From Fimbriiglobus ruber (GTDB taxonomy: Bacteria > Planctomycetota > Planctomycetia > Gemmatales > Gemmataceae): a DNA stretch of 64,000 nt. Shown here one piece after another: positions 32,952 to 40,801 of this stretch. Positions within the stretch are counted from its first letter, which is position 1. Every line of letters begins with the position of its first letter. Location of the stretch: NCBI RefSeq assembly GCF_002197845.1, contig NZ_NIDE01000002.1, forward strand, positions 930,001 to 994,000, given 5' to 3'. Position numbers and translations under genes: made by a program. The notes beneath the pieces were generated by a model. That model had not been told where the DNA came from. It did not search any database and saw only the letters and a list, made by a program, of their open reading frames with translations.

Positions 32952-34096
32952 TTACCTCGGCATGAAATATTCTCACACATTGATGGCGGATGCATATTGC
33001 GCACATGGATGCTGGAAATAGCTCATGACATGCTCGGGGAGGTGGAGCAACTTCCGCATAAACGTCTGAATCCGGGACCGCACCTCGGACGTCGTGTGCG
33101 GCAACCCGGACGCGTTGACCTGCCCTTTCAGGTCGTGGTTTAGGTACTCGACCGGGTTCCGCTCGGGGGCGTACCGGGGCAACAGGAAGACCTCGATCCG
33201 GTCCTGGTGGGCTTCCACCCAGGTGAGAACGGCGGGTGTCTGGTGGGCCGACAACCGGTCGACGATGAGGAACAGTTTCCCCGTCGTACTTCGCAGGAGT
33301 CGGTCCAAGAAGACCAGGAACAGGGCGGCCGTCATGGTTTGGGTGTACGTCATGAACCGGATGGTCCCGTCGTTCGTGATGGTCGAGATCTGGTTCGCCC
33401 GGACGTGTGGGCCGGAGACGTCGAGGATGGGCGGTTGGCCTTCCGGAGCATACCCCCGGGCCGGGACCTCGTCGGCCGCCACTCCGACTTCGTCGCACCA
33501 GTGGATCTCGGCTCCTTCGTCGGCCGCCCGGGCGGCGATCGCCGGGTAAATTTCGTCTAACCACTCGGCCACCTCGTCCGGGTCTTGGTCCCGGGACCGA
33601 CGGGCCGGCCGCTTCGGTGCGAATCCCCACCGCTGGAGGTACAGGCCGACCGTCCGGATTGCGAGGTCGACCCCGCACACCTGTTGGATCAGCTCCCGGA
33701 CCGCCCGGCGGGTCCAGAGCGGGGCCGCAATCCCGTGGTCGTCCGGGACCGTCGTCCGGACGAGTTGTTGGACGACCGCGGCGTGGTCGTCGGACAGGAG
33801 GCGGCCGGACCCGAGTGGACGGCCGGGGCGATCCCCGGGGAGGGCGTTCACCCCACCCGCCGCATACGCCGACCACCACCGGCAGACGGTCTCCCGGGAG
33901 ACGCCCAGGAGGTCGGCCACGTCGGCTTCCGTGAATCCCAACTCGCACCCCCGCAGCGCCCGCAGGCGAAGGGCGTCGAGGACCTCATCCGACAGCTGAC
34001 GGGCGTCCGGTAATGTGATGGCCATGGGGACGTCTCCCACCGGGCGACCGGATCTAAGAATCCATAAATACGTGAGCAGATTTCATGCCGAGGTAA
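32952..34096 (-). mobile_element. IS630-family insertion sequence
   Basis: The 1145-base element has perfect 17-base ends (TTACCTCGGCATGAAAT and complement) and TA target duplications at 32950-32951 and 34097-34098. Comparison with 39889 gives the empty site (GTAATAGCC). Confidence 0.95.
32973..34040 (-). CDS. IS630-family transposase
   Basis: The start is ATG 34040; 355 residues, intact. Helix-turn-helix regions are at the N-terminus (FTEADVADLLGVSRETVCRW). The DDE domain has D in AEIHWCDEVGVAADE, D in LFLIVDRLSAHQTPAV and E in PERNPVEYLNHDLKGQV. It should mobilise both this element and the MITE at 17834. Confidence 0.95.
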   Translation of the reverse strand: MGDVPMAITLPDARQLSDEVLDALRLRALRGCELGFTEADVADLLGVSRETVCRWWSAYAAGGVNALPGDRPGRPLGSGRLLSDDHAAVVQQLVRTTVPDDHGIAAPLWTRRAVRELIQQVCGVDLAIRTVGLYLQRWGFAPKRPARRSRDQDPDEVAEWLDEIYPAIAARAADEGAEIHWCDEVGVAADEVPARGYAPEGQPPILDVSGPHVRANQISTITNDGTIRFMTYTQTMTAALFLVFLDRLLRSTTGKLFLIVDRLSAHQTPAVLTWVEAHQDRIEVFLLPRYAPERNPVEYLNHDLKGQVNASGLPHTTSEVRSRIQTFMRKLLHLPEHVMSYFQHPCAQYASAINV

Positions 34097-34269
34097 TAGC
34101 CGGCCCCCGTATCACACTCGAGGCGGGTCGTCCCGATGCGGTCGTCCGGCCGCTGGTCGGTGACGTATAGCACGGCGAAAAGGGACATCATCTCCTCCAT
34201 TGCGGTTAACGATTTACCAGTGCGTGCATATTCTGAAGGATTTTCATGTCGGCTTCATACACGTTTAAT

Positions 34270-35990
34270 GGGGTGAAGTCTCTCTGATGCTGTGAAATGC
34301 CGGGGTTTTTGGCGTTCGGGCCGGGAAACACGCTGCGAGTCCCTTTTCGCCCTCCATGCCATTCGCCGTTTGTGCTTGAAAAAGTGCGGCGTTCCGACTC
34401 TCTTTGGGTTTACTACGACTCATCGAGCGAAGGAACGCCGCATGACCCTTTCTATCCCCCTGACCCTCGTCATGGCCACGTGTACGGCCCCCTGCGAATC
34501 GGACACGCCCAGCCCTCGGGACCGCTCCCTCGACGATCTGTGTACCGCGTCCCGGGACCAACTCCAGGCGCTCGTCGACGCCTTCCGGTCGGAGCCCATC
34601 ACCCCGGCACGGACCCAGCAATTCGAGCACGACGTTCAGAACGCTCTCCGCGGGCTCGGCCGGCACGTCGTCCAGTACACCTACAACCACGTCGAACCGG
34701 CGGCCATCGCCGAGCAACCCCGGCACGCCCAGTTCGCGTGCGAGAGGTACACGCGGGTCGGCGCAAAGACCCCGCAGAACGTGTGGACGGTGTTCGGCCA
34801 ACTGGTCGTCCGGCGGATCGGCTACCGGCCATCCCAGGCGGGCGAACCGATGCTCTTCCCGCTGGCCCACCGGCTGGGATTGATCCACGGGGCGAGTCCG
34901 GCTCTGGCCGCCCGGGCGTGCCAGTTCCTGGCCGAGGCCGGATCCAACCAGCAGCGGGTTCTGGCCCGCCTGCGGACGGACCACGGGGTCGGTTGGGGGG
35001 TCAAGAAGTTGCGCCAGGTGAGTCGGGCCGTGTCGGACGAGATGGCCGAATACCGGCACGACGCCCAGGTCGACCAACTCGTGGCCTGGCTGGTCGCGGC
35101 CGGGGCATCGACCGGCCGACACAAGCCGGTCGTGTGTGTCGGTCGGGACGGGATCACGCTCCGTCTGCGGATGACACGCGGGAGTCTGTACGAGGTGGCC
35201 AGCACGGGCACGGTCAGCGTGTACGACCGCCGGGGGACGCGGTTGGGGACCGTGTACCTGGCGTACGCGCCCGCATCCGGCCAGCCCGCGATGCGTGGGG
35301 CGTTGACGGCCATCATCCGCGACGTGTTGACCCGGTGGGAGGGTCCGTTACCCCGGTGGTGCTACGTGACGGACGCCGGGGACAACGAGACCGGGTACTA
35401 CGACGACGTGCTCAAGGGGATGACGCACCCGCGGACCCAGCAGGTCTTAGAGTGGGTCCGGGTGGTCGATTACTACCACGCGAGCGAGCGGGTGTGGACG
35501 TTGGCGAACGTGTTGTTCGGTGGCGACCGGGGGGCCGTGGGGTGGGCGAAGAAGATGCTGAAGTGGATGCTCCAACCGGGCGGGGTGAACCGGGTGCTGC
35601 ACTCGGCCGCGGCGTTCCGGGTGGCCCGGACGCTGACCCGGACCCAGAAGAAGGAGTACGACCGGGCGTACGCGTACCTGCGAAACCGGATGGGTCACAT
35701 GGACTACGCGAGATACCGACGGGTGGGTGTTCCGTTGGGCAGTGGAGTAACCGAGGCGGCGTGCAAGACGGTGTTCACTCAGCGGTTGAAGCTCAGCGGC
35801 ATGCGGTGGACGAAAGAGGGGGCGCAAGTGATCTTGAACCTGCGGGTGATCCTCCTGAGCGGGGTCTGGGACGTCGTGTATGGGCGGGTCTTGGCCGCAC
35901 GGCCGCAGCCCATCATGAGGGGTCACGTCGCTTCGGAGCCAAACGAGCTGGGAATCGCCGCATAATCAGCGAGTTAGAGAGACTTCAACC
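34270..35990 (+). mobile_element. ISKra4-family insertion sequence
   Basis: The element is about 1721 bases with imperfect ends GGGGTGAAGTCTCTCT and AGAGAGACTTCAACC. A GTTTAAT(G) duplication flanks it (34263-34269 and 35991-35997). The uninterrupted sequence is seen at 40056-40062. Confidence 0.9.
34442..35965 (+). CDS. ISKra4-family transposase
   Basis: The start is ATG 34442 after AAGGAACG. The 507-residue protein begins MTLSIPLTLVMATCTAPCES. It has the ISKra4 layout with QNVWTVFGQLVVRRIGYRPS, D in VVCVGRDGITLRLRM, D in RWCYVTDAGDNETGYYDD and E in PLGSGVTEAACKTVFTQRLK. It appears intact. Confidence 0.92.
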   Translation: MTLSIPLTLVMATCTAPCESDTPSPRDRSLDDLCTASRDQLQALVDAFRSEPITPARTQQFEHDVQNALRGLGRHVVQYTYNHVEPAAIAEQPRHAQFACERYTRVGAKTPQNVWTVFGQLVVRRIGYRPSQAGEPMLFPLAHRLGLIHGASPALAARACQFLAEAGSNQQRVLARLRTDHGVGWGVKKLRQVSRAVSDEMAEYRHDAQVDQLVAWLVAAGASTGRHKPVVCVGRDGITLRLRMTRGSLYEVASTGTVSVYDRRGTRLGTVYLAYAPASGQPAMRGALTAIIRDVLTRWEGPLPRWCYVTDAGDNETGYYDDVLKGMTHPRTQQVLEWVRVVDYYHASERVWTLANVLFGGDRGAVGWAKKMLKWMLQPGGVNRVLHSAAAFRVARTLTRTQKKEYDRAYAYLRNRMGHMDYARYRRVGVPLGSGVTEAACKTVFTQRLKLSGMRWTKEGAQVILNLRVILLSGVWDVVYGRVLAARPQPIMRGHVASEPNELGIAA

Positions 35991-36137
35991 GTTTAATGAA
36001 TTTCTAAACGCCTTTTCTATTTGTGCTAAAATCTTTGGTTGTTTCGCATATTGTTGCTGTGCGTGTTCGAGCGCCAGGGACTTCTCCTGTAATTCATACC
36101 CCAAAAATCGAATGCCGTCGTCGAGCTGCCTTCTTAA

Positions 36138-37507
36138 CAGTACAGCGCAGTAATTTAATAGGATGGGAGGGAAGGATTTAGGAGGAATCACATGACCGAG
36201 CAGGAAATCGTGGGCGTCGGCCCGGCGTTCGCCCGGTATCTGGGCCGGTATCGGGACGTGTTCCGGCAGGACCGCACGGCCGCCCACTTCGACACGTATT
36301 GTCGGGGCCTGTTATCCGACCTGCCGCGGAAATCGATCGAACCGATCGCGTTGGCGAGCGGGACGACGGTCCGTACCCTCCAGTTGTTCGTGACGACCTC
36401 GGTGTGGTCGTACGACGAGGCCCGGACGCGGTTGCACCGATTCGTGGCCGATACGCTGGCCGATCTCCCGACCGATCCCGTCGGAACGGTCGGGGTGATC
36501 GACGAGACGAGCAGCCGGAAGTGGGGGGATCACACTCCGGGCGTCCAACGGCAGTACCTGGGGTGTGTGGGCAAGGTCGACAATGGGATCGTGACCGTCC
36601 ACGTGGGGGTCACCAAGGGCACCTTTCGTACCCTGTTGGACGCCGACCTGTTCCTACCCGAGTCGTGGGACGTGGACCGCGCGCGGTGTCAGGCGGCCGG
36701 CATCCCGGACACCGTCCGGCACCACCCGAAGTGGCGGCTGGCCCTCGACCAACTCCTCCGGGCGAACACGAACGGGATCACGTTCGACTGGCTGACGTTC
36801 GACGAAGGGTACGGGGCAGCCGTCCCGCTCCTGACCGTGTTGGGCGTGATGGGACAGCGGTTCGTGGGTGAAATCCCGACGCATTTCGCCGTCCGGGACG
36901 CGGCCGGGGGCCCCTCCCGGCGGGCCGACGAGCGGTTGACCGGGGGTCACGCCGAGCGGGGGCGAGTGTACCGGTTGACCCGCCAGACGACCCGCCCGTC
37001 GGTCTGGCGGGTGGCCACCGCCATCGTCTGGGTGGCCGACCGCAAGCACACCCTGATGGTCGCCCGCAACGACGCGACCGGGGAGATCAAGTACTTCCTG
37101 ACGAACGCCACGGCCGAGCCGGTGGCTCGGATTCTCGCCGTCGCCTTCCGCCGGTGGACGGTCGAGCATCTATTCCGGGTCGCCAAACAGGAAGTCGGAC
37201 TGATGCACGACGAGGGGCGGGATTACACGGGGCTGATGCGGCACCGGACCCTGGCCGTGGTCGTCCTCGGATTCGTCGCCGCCCACACGGAGCGGCTCCG
37301 GGGGGAAAAACCCAGACGTGACGATGGAGCAGGTGTGCCGGGCGCTCAACGTCCGGTGCGCGATCCTGTTCCGGCGGCGACGGGGAACCGGGGCCACCCA
37401 ACATACCAGCGACGTAATTCAATACCACCAGCGGCGAAACAAGCAAGCCACCCGATCTCATAAGAAGCAGCGGCACAAACGTGTTACGTAAAATACGCGC
37501 TGTACTG
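36138..37507 (+). mobile_element. IS701-like insertion sequence
   Basis: Ends CAGTACAGCGC and GCGCTGTACTG flank the element, with a TTAA duplication at 36134-36137 and 37508-37511, the YTAR-type target of the IS701 group. The empty site is seen at about 40201-40204. Confidence 0.9.
36192..37463 (+). CDS. IS701-family transposase, C-terminal frame changed
   Basis: The start is ATG 36192 with AGGAGG upstream. It has the family motifs GVIDETSSRKWGDHTPG, ITFDWLTFDEGYGAAVPLL and WTVEHLFRVAKQEVGLMHDE. Near 37306 an A/G-run leaves the expected frame (which would continue NPDVTMEQVCRALNVRCAIL), so the last 45 residues are probably not native. The catalytic part is complete. Confidence 0.85.
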   Translation: MTEQEIVGVGPAFARYLGRYRDVFRQDRTAAHFDTYCRGLLSDLPRKSIEPIALASGTTVRTLQLFVTTSVWSYDEARTRLHRFVADTLADLPTDPVGTVGVIDETSSRKWGDHTPGVQRQYLGCVGKVDNGIVTVHVGVTKGTFRTLLDADLFLPESWDVDRARCQAAGIPDTVRHHPKWRLALDQLLRANTNGITFDWLTFDEGYGAAVPLLTVLGVMGQRFVGEIPTHFAVRDAAGGPSRRADERLTGGHAERGRVYRLTRQTTRPSVWRVATAIVWVADRKHTLMVARNDATGEIKYFLTNATAEPVARILAVAFRRWTVEHLFRVAKQEVGLMHDEGRDYTGLMRHRTLAVVVLGFVAAHTERLRGEKPRRDDGAGVPGAQRPVRDPVPAATGNRGHPTYQRRNSIPPAAKQASHPIS

Positions 37508-37855
37508 TTAAGGGGATGTGCGAGCGGATTTTATCCGCGATCGCCAAATTCCCACCAGGAGTGTTCTTTAAAGTCGATTTTACGGCATCATAGTTCTCAA
37601 TCAAAGCGCGGTAGGCTCGCGCCCCGGCCGGGCCGTACCCTTCCCGGTCGATCGCCTTTTGTAGGTGGATCAATTCCTCGCGCAATACGTAATCAGGGAA
37701 CGGCATGTCCGGGAGAACGATGACGTATTTGTCCCCGCTGGCCGACAGGTACGGGCCCTCCCGGAGCGCCGCCTGTTCGTTGCTGAATCGGATCTCGACG
37801 TGCTGTCGGAAGAATCGTTCGGGATTGTTCCGCACGGCCTCTTTGGGCAGATGGT

Positions 37856-39166
37856 TCAGGGCAAACTCGTAGGCGTAGGTGTGGATTTCCTCCCGCGAGA
37901 GCTGCCGGCCGAAGTCCGGCAGCCCGAAATCTTCGGGACCGAACCCGAGCCCTCGTTTCGGGGGTGGCTCCGGCTGTCCTTCGGGCGGTGGTATCCCTTC
38001 GGGCCCGCCGCCCGGCGGGGGATTCGCTCGTCGCGGGCGCCTCCCTGGGGGCGCGTCTCGGACGGGCGAAGGCGCGCCTTCCGGCCGAAAGCATCTCCCA
38101 ACCCGGAATCACCCGACCGACGAATTCCAGCGGACTCGTTCAACGAGCCCGGCTCGGGGGCCGTTTCCGGCCGCCGGAAGTCGGTCCACCTCGGCTGCTT
38201 GGGGACGAAGTGGAGGGCGAGCGGGCCGCCGTTCAGGGCCAGGTCGGTGCCGCTGCCGACCATCCGGGCGAAGTGCCGGGCGGCCAGCTGGATCTCCTCC
38301 GGCGACGTCGCCCGCAGGCCGTGGTACAGGAATTGGGTCGCGCCGGCGGTGAACTCCTTCACGTCGGACGGCAGGGTGAGGGCCGCGAGCAGGAGGCCGG
38401 CGACGTCGACCACCTGGCCGACGACCGGGATCTCCTGGGACGCCAGCCAGGCGGCCGCGAGGGTCGGCAGGAGGGGGATGAGGGCCTGCACCTTCTCCTT
38501 CATTTCGGCCGACAGTTCCCCGCTCTGGACGGCCACGTTGACGGCCAGCAGGAGCTTGTCCGCCGGGTCCATGTCGGCGATCCGCTTGGGGTCGTCGAGC
38601 CCCTGGCTCTTCCAGTACGTGGCCACCGCGTCGGCATACAGTGCGTGGATGGTCTCGTCGTCCCGGGTCACCGCGGCCGCCCGGAACGGGTGGGCCAGTC
38701 CGGGGATGACCATCGGACCGCCGGGCGGGTCGATCGTGTCGCCGGCCCGCGGGGGGAGCCCGGGCGGGAACCGGACCGAGAGCTGGCGGACAATGTCTTC
38801 GAGATCCCGGACGGCTTGCTGGTGCTCCGGCGAATCGGCCCGGGCCATTTGCAGGTTCGTCAGCAAGGCCAGGACTTCGTTGCGGTAGAACCGCTGCATC
38901 CGCAACAGGGCCTCGCCCCGGGCCGTCAGGATCCGGCCCTTCGGGTTCAGGACGACCGACACCCGCGTGTTCCGGGCGGCCCGGGCCCGGTCGTCGGCGG
39001 ACACGATCGGGTCGAGGTTCACGGACACCTCCCCCGGCGCGTACCCGCACAGGGCGGCCCACAACCGCAGCCGGCGGTCGTCCCCGAACGCCCCGGGCTC
39101 CTCCAATTGGTCGAGTGCCTCGCGGATCGAAATGCGGTCGTTCGGGGTGTCGAAGATGTGTTGGGA
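37856..39166 (-). pseudogene. unit C: orphan portal C-terminal/pretoxin region
   Basis: The sequence from IFDTPNDRISIREALDQLEE through DPADKLLLAVNVAVQSGELS to TDFRRPETAPEPGSLNES is nearly identical to residues 590-900 of the intact portal-toxin protein. About 580 N-terminal codons are missing. The break joins the portal leader (GTCCGCACGTCCCAACA) directly to an internal ACATCTTC. It forms an orphan module between two fuller units. Confidence 0.85.
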
Positions 39167-39221
39167 CGTGCGGACCCGGGCGCCGGGGGTGCCGGCGCGG
39201 GTGCGAGGGTGCGGCTGACCG

Positions 39222-39231
39222 CAGGCTAACC
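39222..39231 (-). promoter_or_regulatory. recurrent GGTTAGCCTG motif, unit C leader
   Basis: The motif lies in the portal-type leader that survives upstream of the orphan module, about 56 bases before the deletion joint. Confidence 0.5.
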
Positions 39232-39350
39232 GCGGGCAGGACGTGAGCGTGGCGGGGAGATGGACGGGAGGAGCGTACGCTGGGCATGTGGCCGTACGCG
39301 CGAGCCCGGCTGGAGCGTCAGGCCGGCACGCGACGGACGGCCGCCCGCCA

Positions 39351-39995
39351 TCAGTCGGTCGCGGGGGTGAACGTCCCGATCGGGCTGCCGAAGGCACACA
39401 GAGTGAAACCGTCGAAGCGGGTGTGTTCCTCCGGGAAAACGATCAACTCGAGCCGCCCCGCCCACCGCCCGTCGCGACGGCGCTTGAAGAGTTCGATCCC
39501 CCCGAAGGCGCGCGTATTGTCGGGCGTGAGTACGACCTCGACCGGGAGCCATTGATTCAGCGGGATCGGGCGCGACGACGCGATCTCGTACATATACTTG
39601 TAGTGGAGCAGGTGTCGTTGATTCTGATTTTCGACTGATAACGAAAACGGTAACTCCGTATCGTCGCATAATGCGATCGTCCCGTCCCAGCGGGCGAGCC
39701 CCGGCGTGTCGTCCGCCTCGACGATGTACCCGCCGACCAGATCCACACCGACGAGCCGCCGGTCGGTGCGCGCGCGGTCGAGCTGGTGAAACTCGGGCGT
39801 ACTGAGCGCGTTCGTTTTCAACCACTTGAAGAATTGTCGCGTGTTGGGCTTGAAGGCGATTCGTCCTTCCAGGCCGTCCGACCGGATGTAATAGCCGGCC
39901 CCCGTATCCCACTCGAGGCGGGTCGTCCCGATGCGGTCGTCCGGCCGCTGGTCGGTGACGTATAGCACGGCGAAAAGGGACATCATCTCCTCCAT
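39351..39995 (-). CDS. immunity protein candidate of the unit B toxin
   Basis: The gene starts at ATG 39995 (or ATG 39986, preceded by GGAGGAG), five bases after the toxin-frame stop at 40001. The 214-residue protein is soluble and beta-rich (RLVGVDLVGGYIVEADDTPG; RWAGRLELIVFPEEHTRFDG). It has no recognised family. The tight spacing and its duplication together with the toxin frame in unit C argue for an antidote. The copy in unit C is disrupted, this one is intact. Confidence 0.6.
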   Translation of the reverse strand: MEEMMSLFAVLYVTDQRPDDRIGTTRLEWDTGAGYYIRSDGLEGRIAFKPNTRQFFKWLKTNALSTPEFHQLDRARTDRRLVGVDLVGGYIVEADDTPGLARWDGTIALCDDTELPFSLSVENQNQRHLLHYKYMYEIASSRPIPLNQWLPVEVVLTPDNTRAFGGIELFKRRRDGRWAGRLELIVFPEEHTRFDGFTLCAFGSPIGTFTPATD

Positions 39996-40000
39996 TGCGG

Positions 40001-40801
40001 TTAACGATTTACCAGTGCGTGCATATTCTGAAGGATTTTCATGTCGGCTTCATACACGTTTAATGAATTTCTAAACGCCTTTTCTATTTGTGCTAAAATC
40101 TTTGGTTGTTTCGCATATTGTTGCTGTGCGTGTTCGAGCGCCAGGGACTTCTCCTGTAATTCATACCCCAAAAATCGGATGGCGTCATCGAGCTGCCTTC
40201 TTAAGGGGATGTGCGAGCGGATTTTATCCGCGATCGCCAAATTCCCACCAGGAGTGTTCTTTAAAGTCGATTTTACGGCATCATAGTTCTCAATCAAAGC
40301 GCGGTAGGCTCGCGCCCCGGCCGGGCCGTACCCTTCCCGGTCGATCGCCTTTTGTAGGTGGATCAATTCCTCGCGCAATACGTAATCAGGGAACGGCATG
40401 TCCGGGAGAACGATGACGTATTTGTCCCCGCTGGCCGACAGGTACGGGCCCTCCCGGAGCGCCGCCTGTTCGTTGCTGAATCGGATCTCGACGTGCTGTC
40501 GGAAGAATCGTTCGGGATTGTTCCGCACGGCCTCTTTGGGCAGATGGTTCAGGGCAAACTCGTAGGCGTAGGTGTGGATTTCCTCCCGCGAGAGCTGCCG
40601 GCCGAAGTCCGGCAGCCCGAAATCTTCGGGACCGAACCCGAGCCCTCGTTTCGGGGGTGGCTCCGGCTGTCCTTCGGGCGGTGGTATCCCTTCGGGCCCG
40701 CCGCCCGGCGGGGGATTCGCTCGTCGCGGGCGCCTCCCTGGGGGCGCGTCTCGGACGGGCGAAGGCGCGCCTTCCGGCCGAAAGCATCTCCCAACCCGGA
40801 A
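40001..40801 (-). CDS. unit B toxin-like C-terminal domain (frame -1 to the portal)
   Basis: The frame is open from 40801 to TAA 40001. It has a Pro-rich linker (NPPPGGGPEGIPPPEGQPEP), then FGPEDFGLPDFGRQLSREEI, HTYAYEFALNHLPKEAV and a helical C-terminus (YVLREELIHLQKAIDREGYG). A GTG at 40528 could start a 175-residue form. It looks like the natural end of the portal-toxin protein, but a run of five C near 40738 is one base short to join it. The catalytic type is unknown; a QLSREEIHTYAYEFA helix and an EELIHLQ helix are conserved-looking. Confidence 0.55.
   Translation of the reverse strand, partial: FRVGRCFRPEGAPSPVRDAPPGRRPRRANPPPGGGPEGIPPPEGQPEPPPKRGLGFGPEDFGLPDFGRQLSREEIHTYAYEFALNHLPKEAVRNNPERFFRQHVEIRFSNEQAALREGPYLSASGDKYVIVLPDMPFPDYVLREELIHLQKAIDREGYGPAGARAYRALIENYDAVKSTLKNTPGGNLAIADKIRSHIPLRRQLDDAIRFLGYELQEKSLALEHAQQQYAKQPKILAQIEKAFRNSLNVYEADMKILQNMHALVNR

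Larger units (their letters stand above)
32409..34200 (-). pseudogene. unit C immunity candidate, split by IS630
   Basis: The two pieces (34200-34097 and 32951-32409) match the intact 214-residue protein at 39351-39995 almost residue for residue (LKTNALSTPEFHQLDRARTD; ASSRPIPLNQWLPVEVVL). The IS630 entered at a TA in codon region YYIRS of the N-terminal part. Removal of the element and one TA restores the frame. Confidence 0.85.
34206..38108 (-). pseudogene. unit C toxin-like domain, split by ISKra4 and IS701 elements
   Basis: Pieces at 38108-37512, 36137-35991 and 34269-34206 match the unit B frame at 40001-40801, from a Pro-rich linker to the final LQNMHALVNR. Excision of the two elements with one copy of each target duplication restores a continuous frame. 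As in unit B, it is out of frame with the portal-derived sequence before it. Confidence 0.8.

Noticed and set aside
37856-39397. A start at 39397 for the orphan portal fragment
   Set aside because: The N-terminal 75 residues are read from the antisense of leader and immunity sequence and match nothing in the homologous unit.
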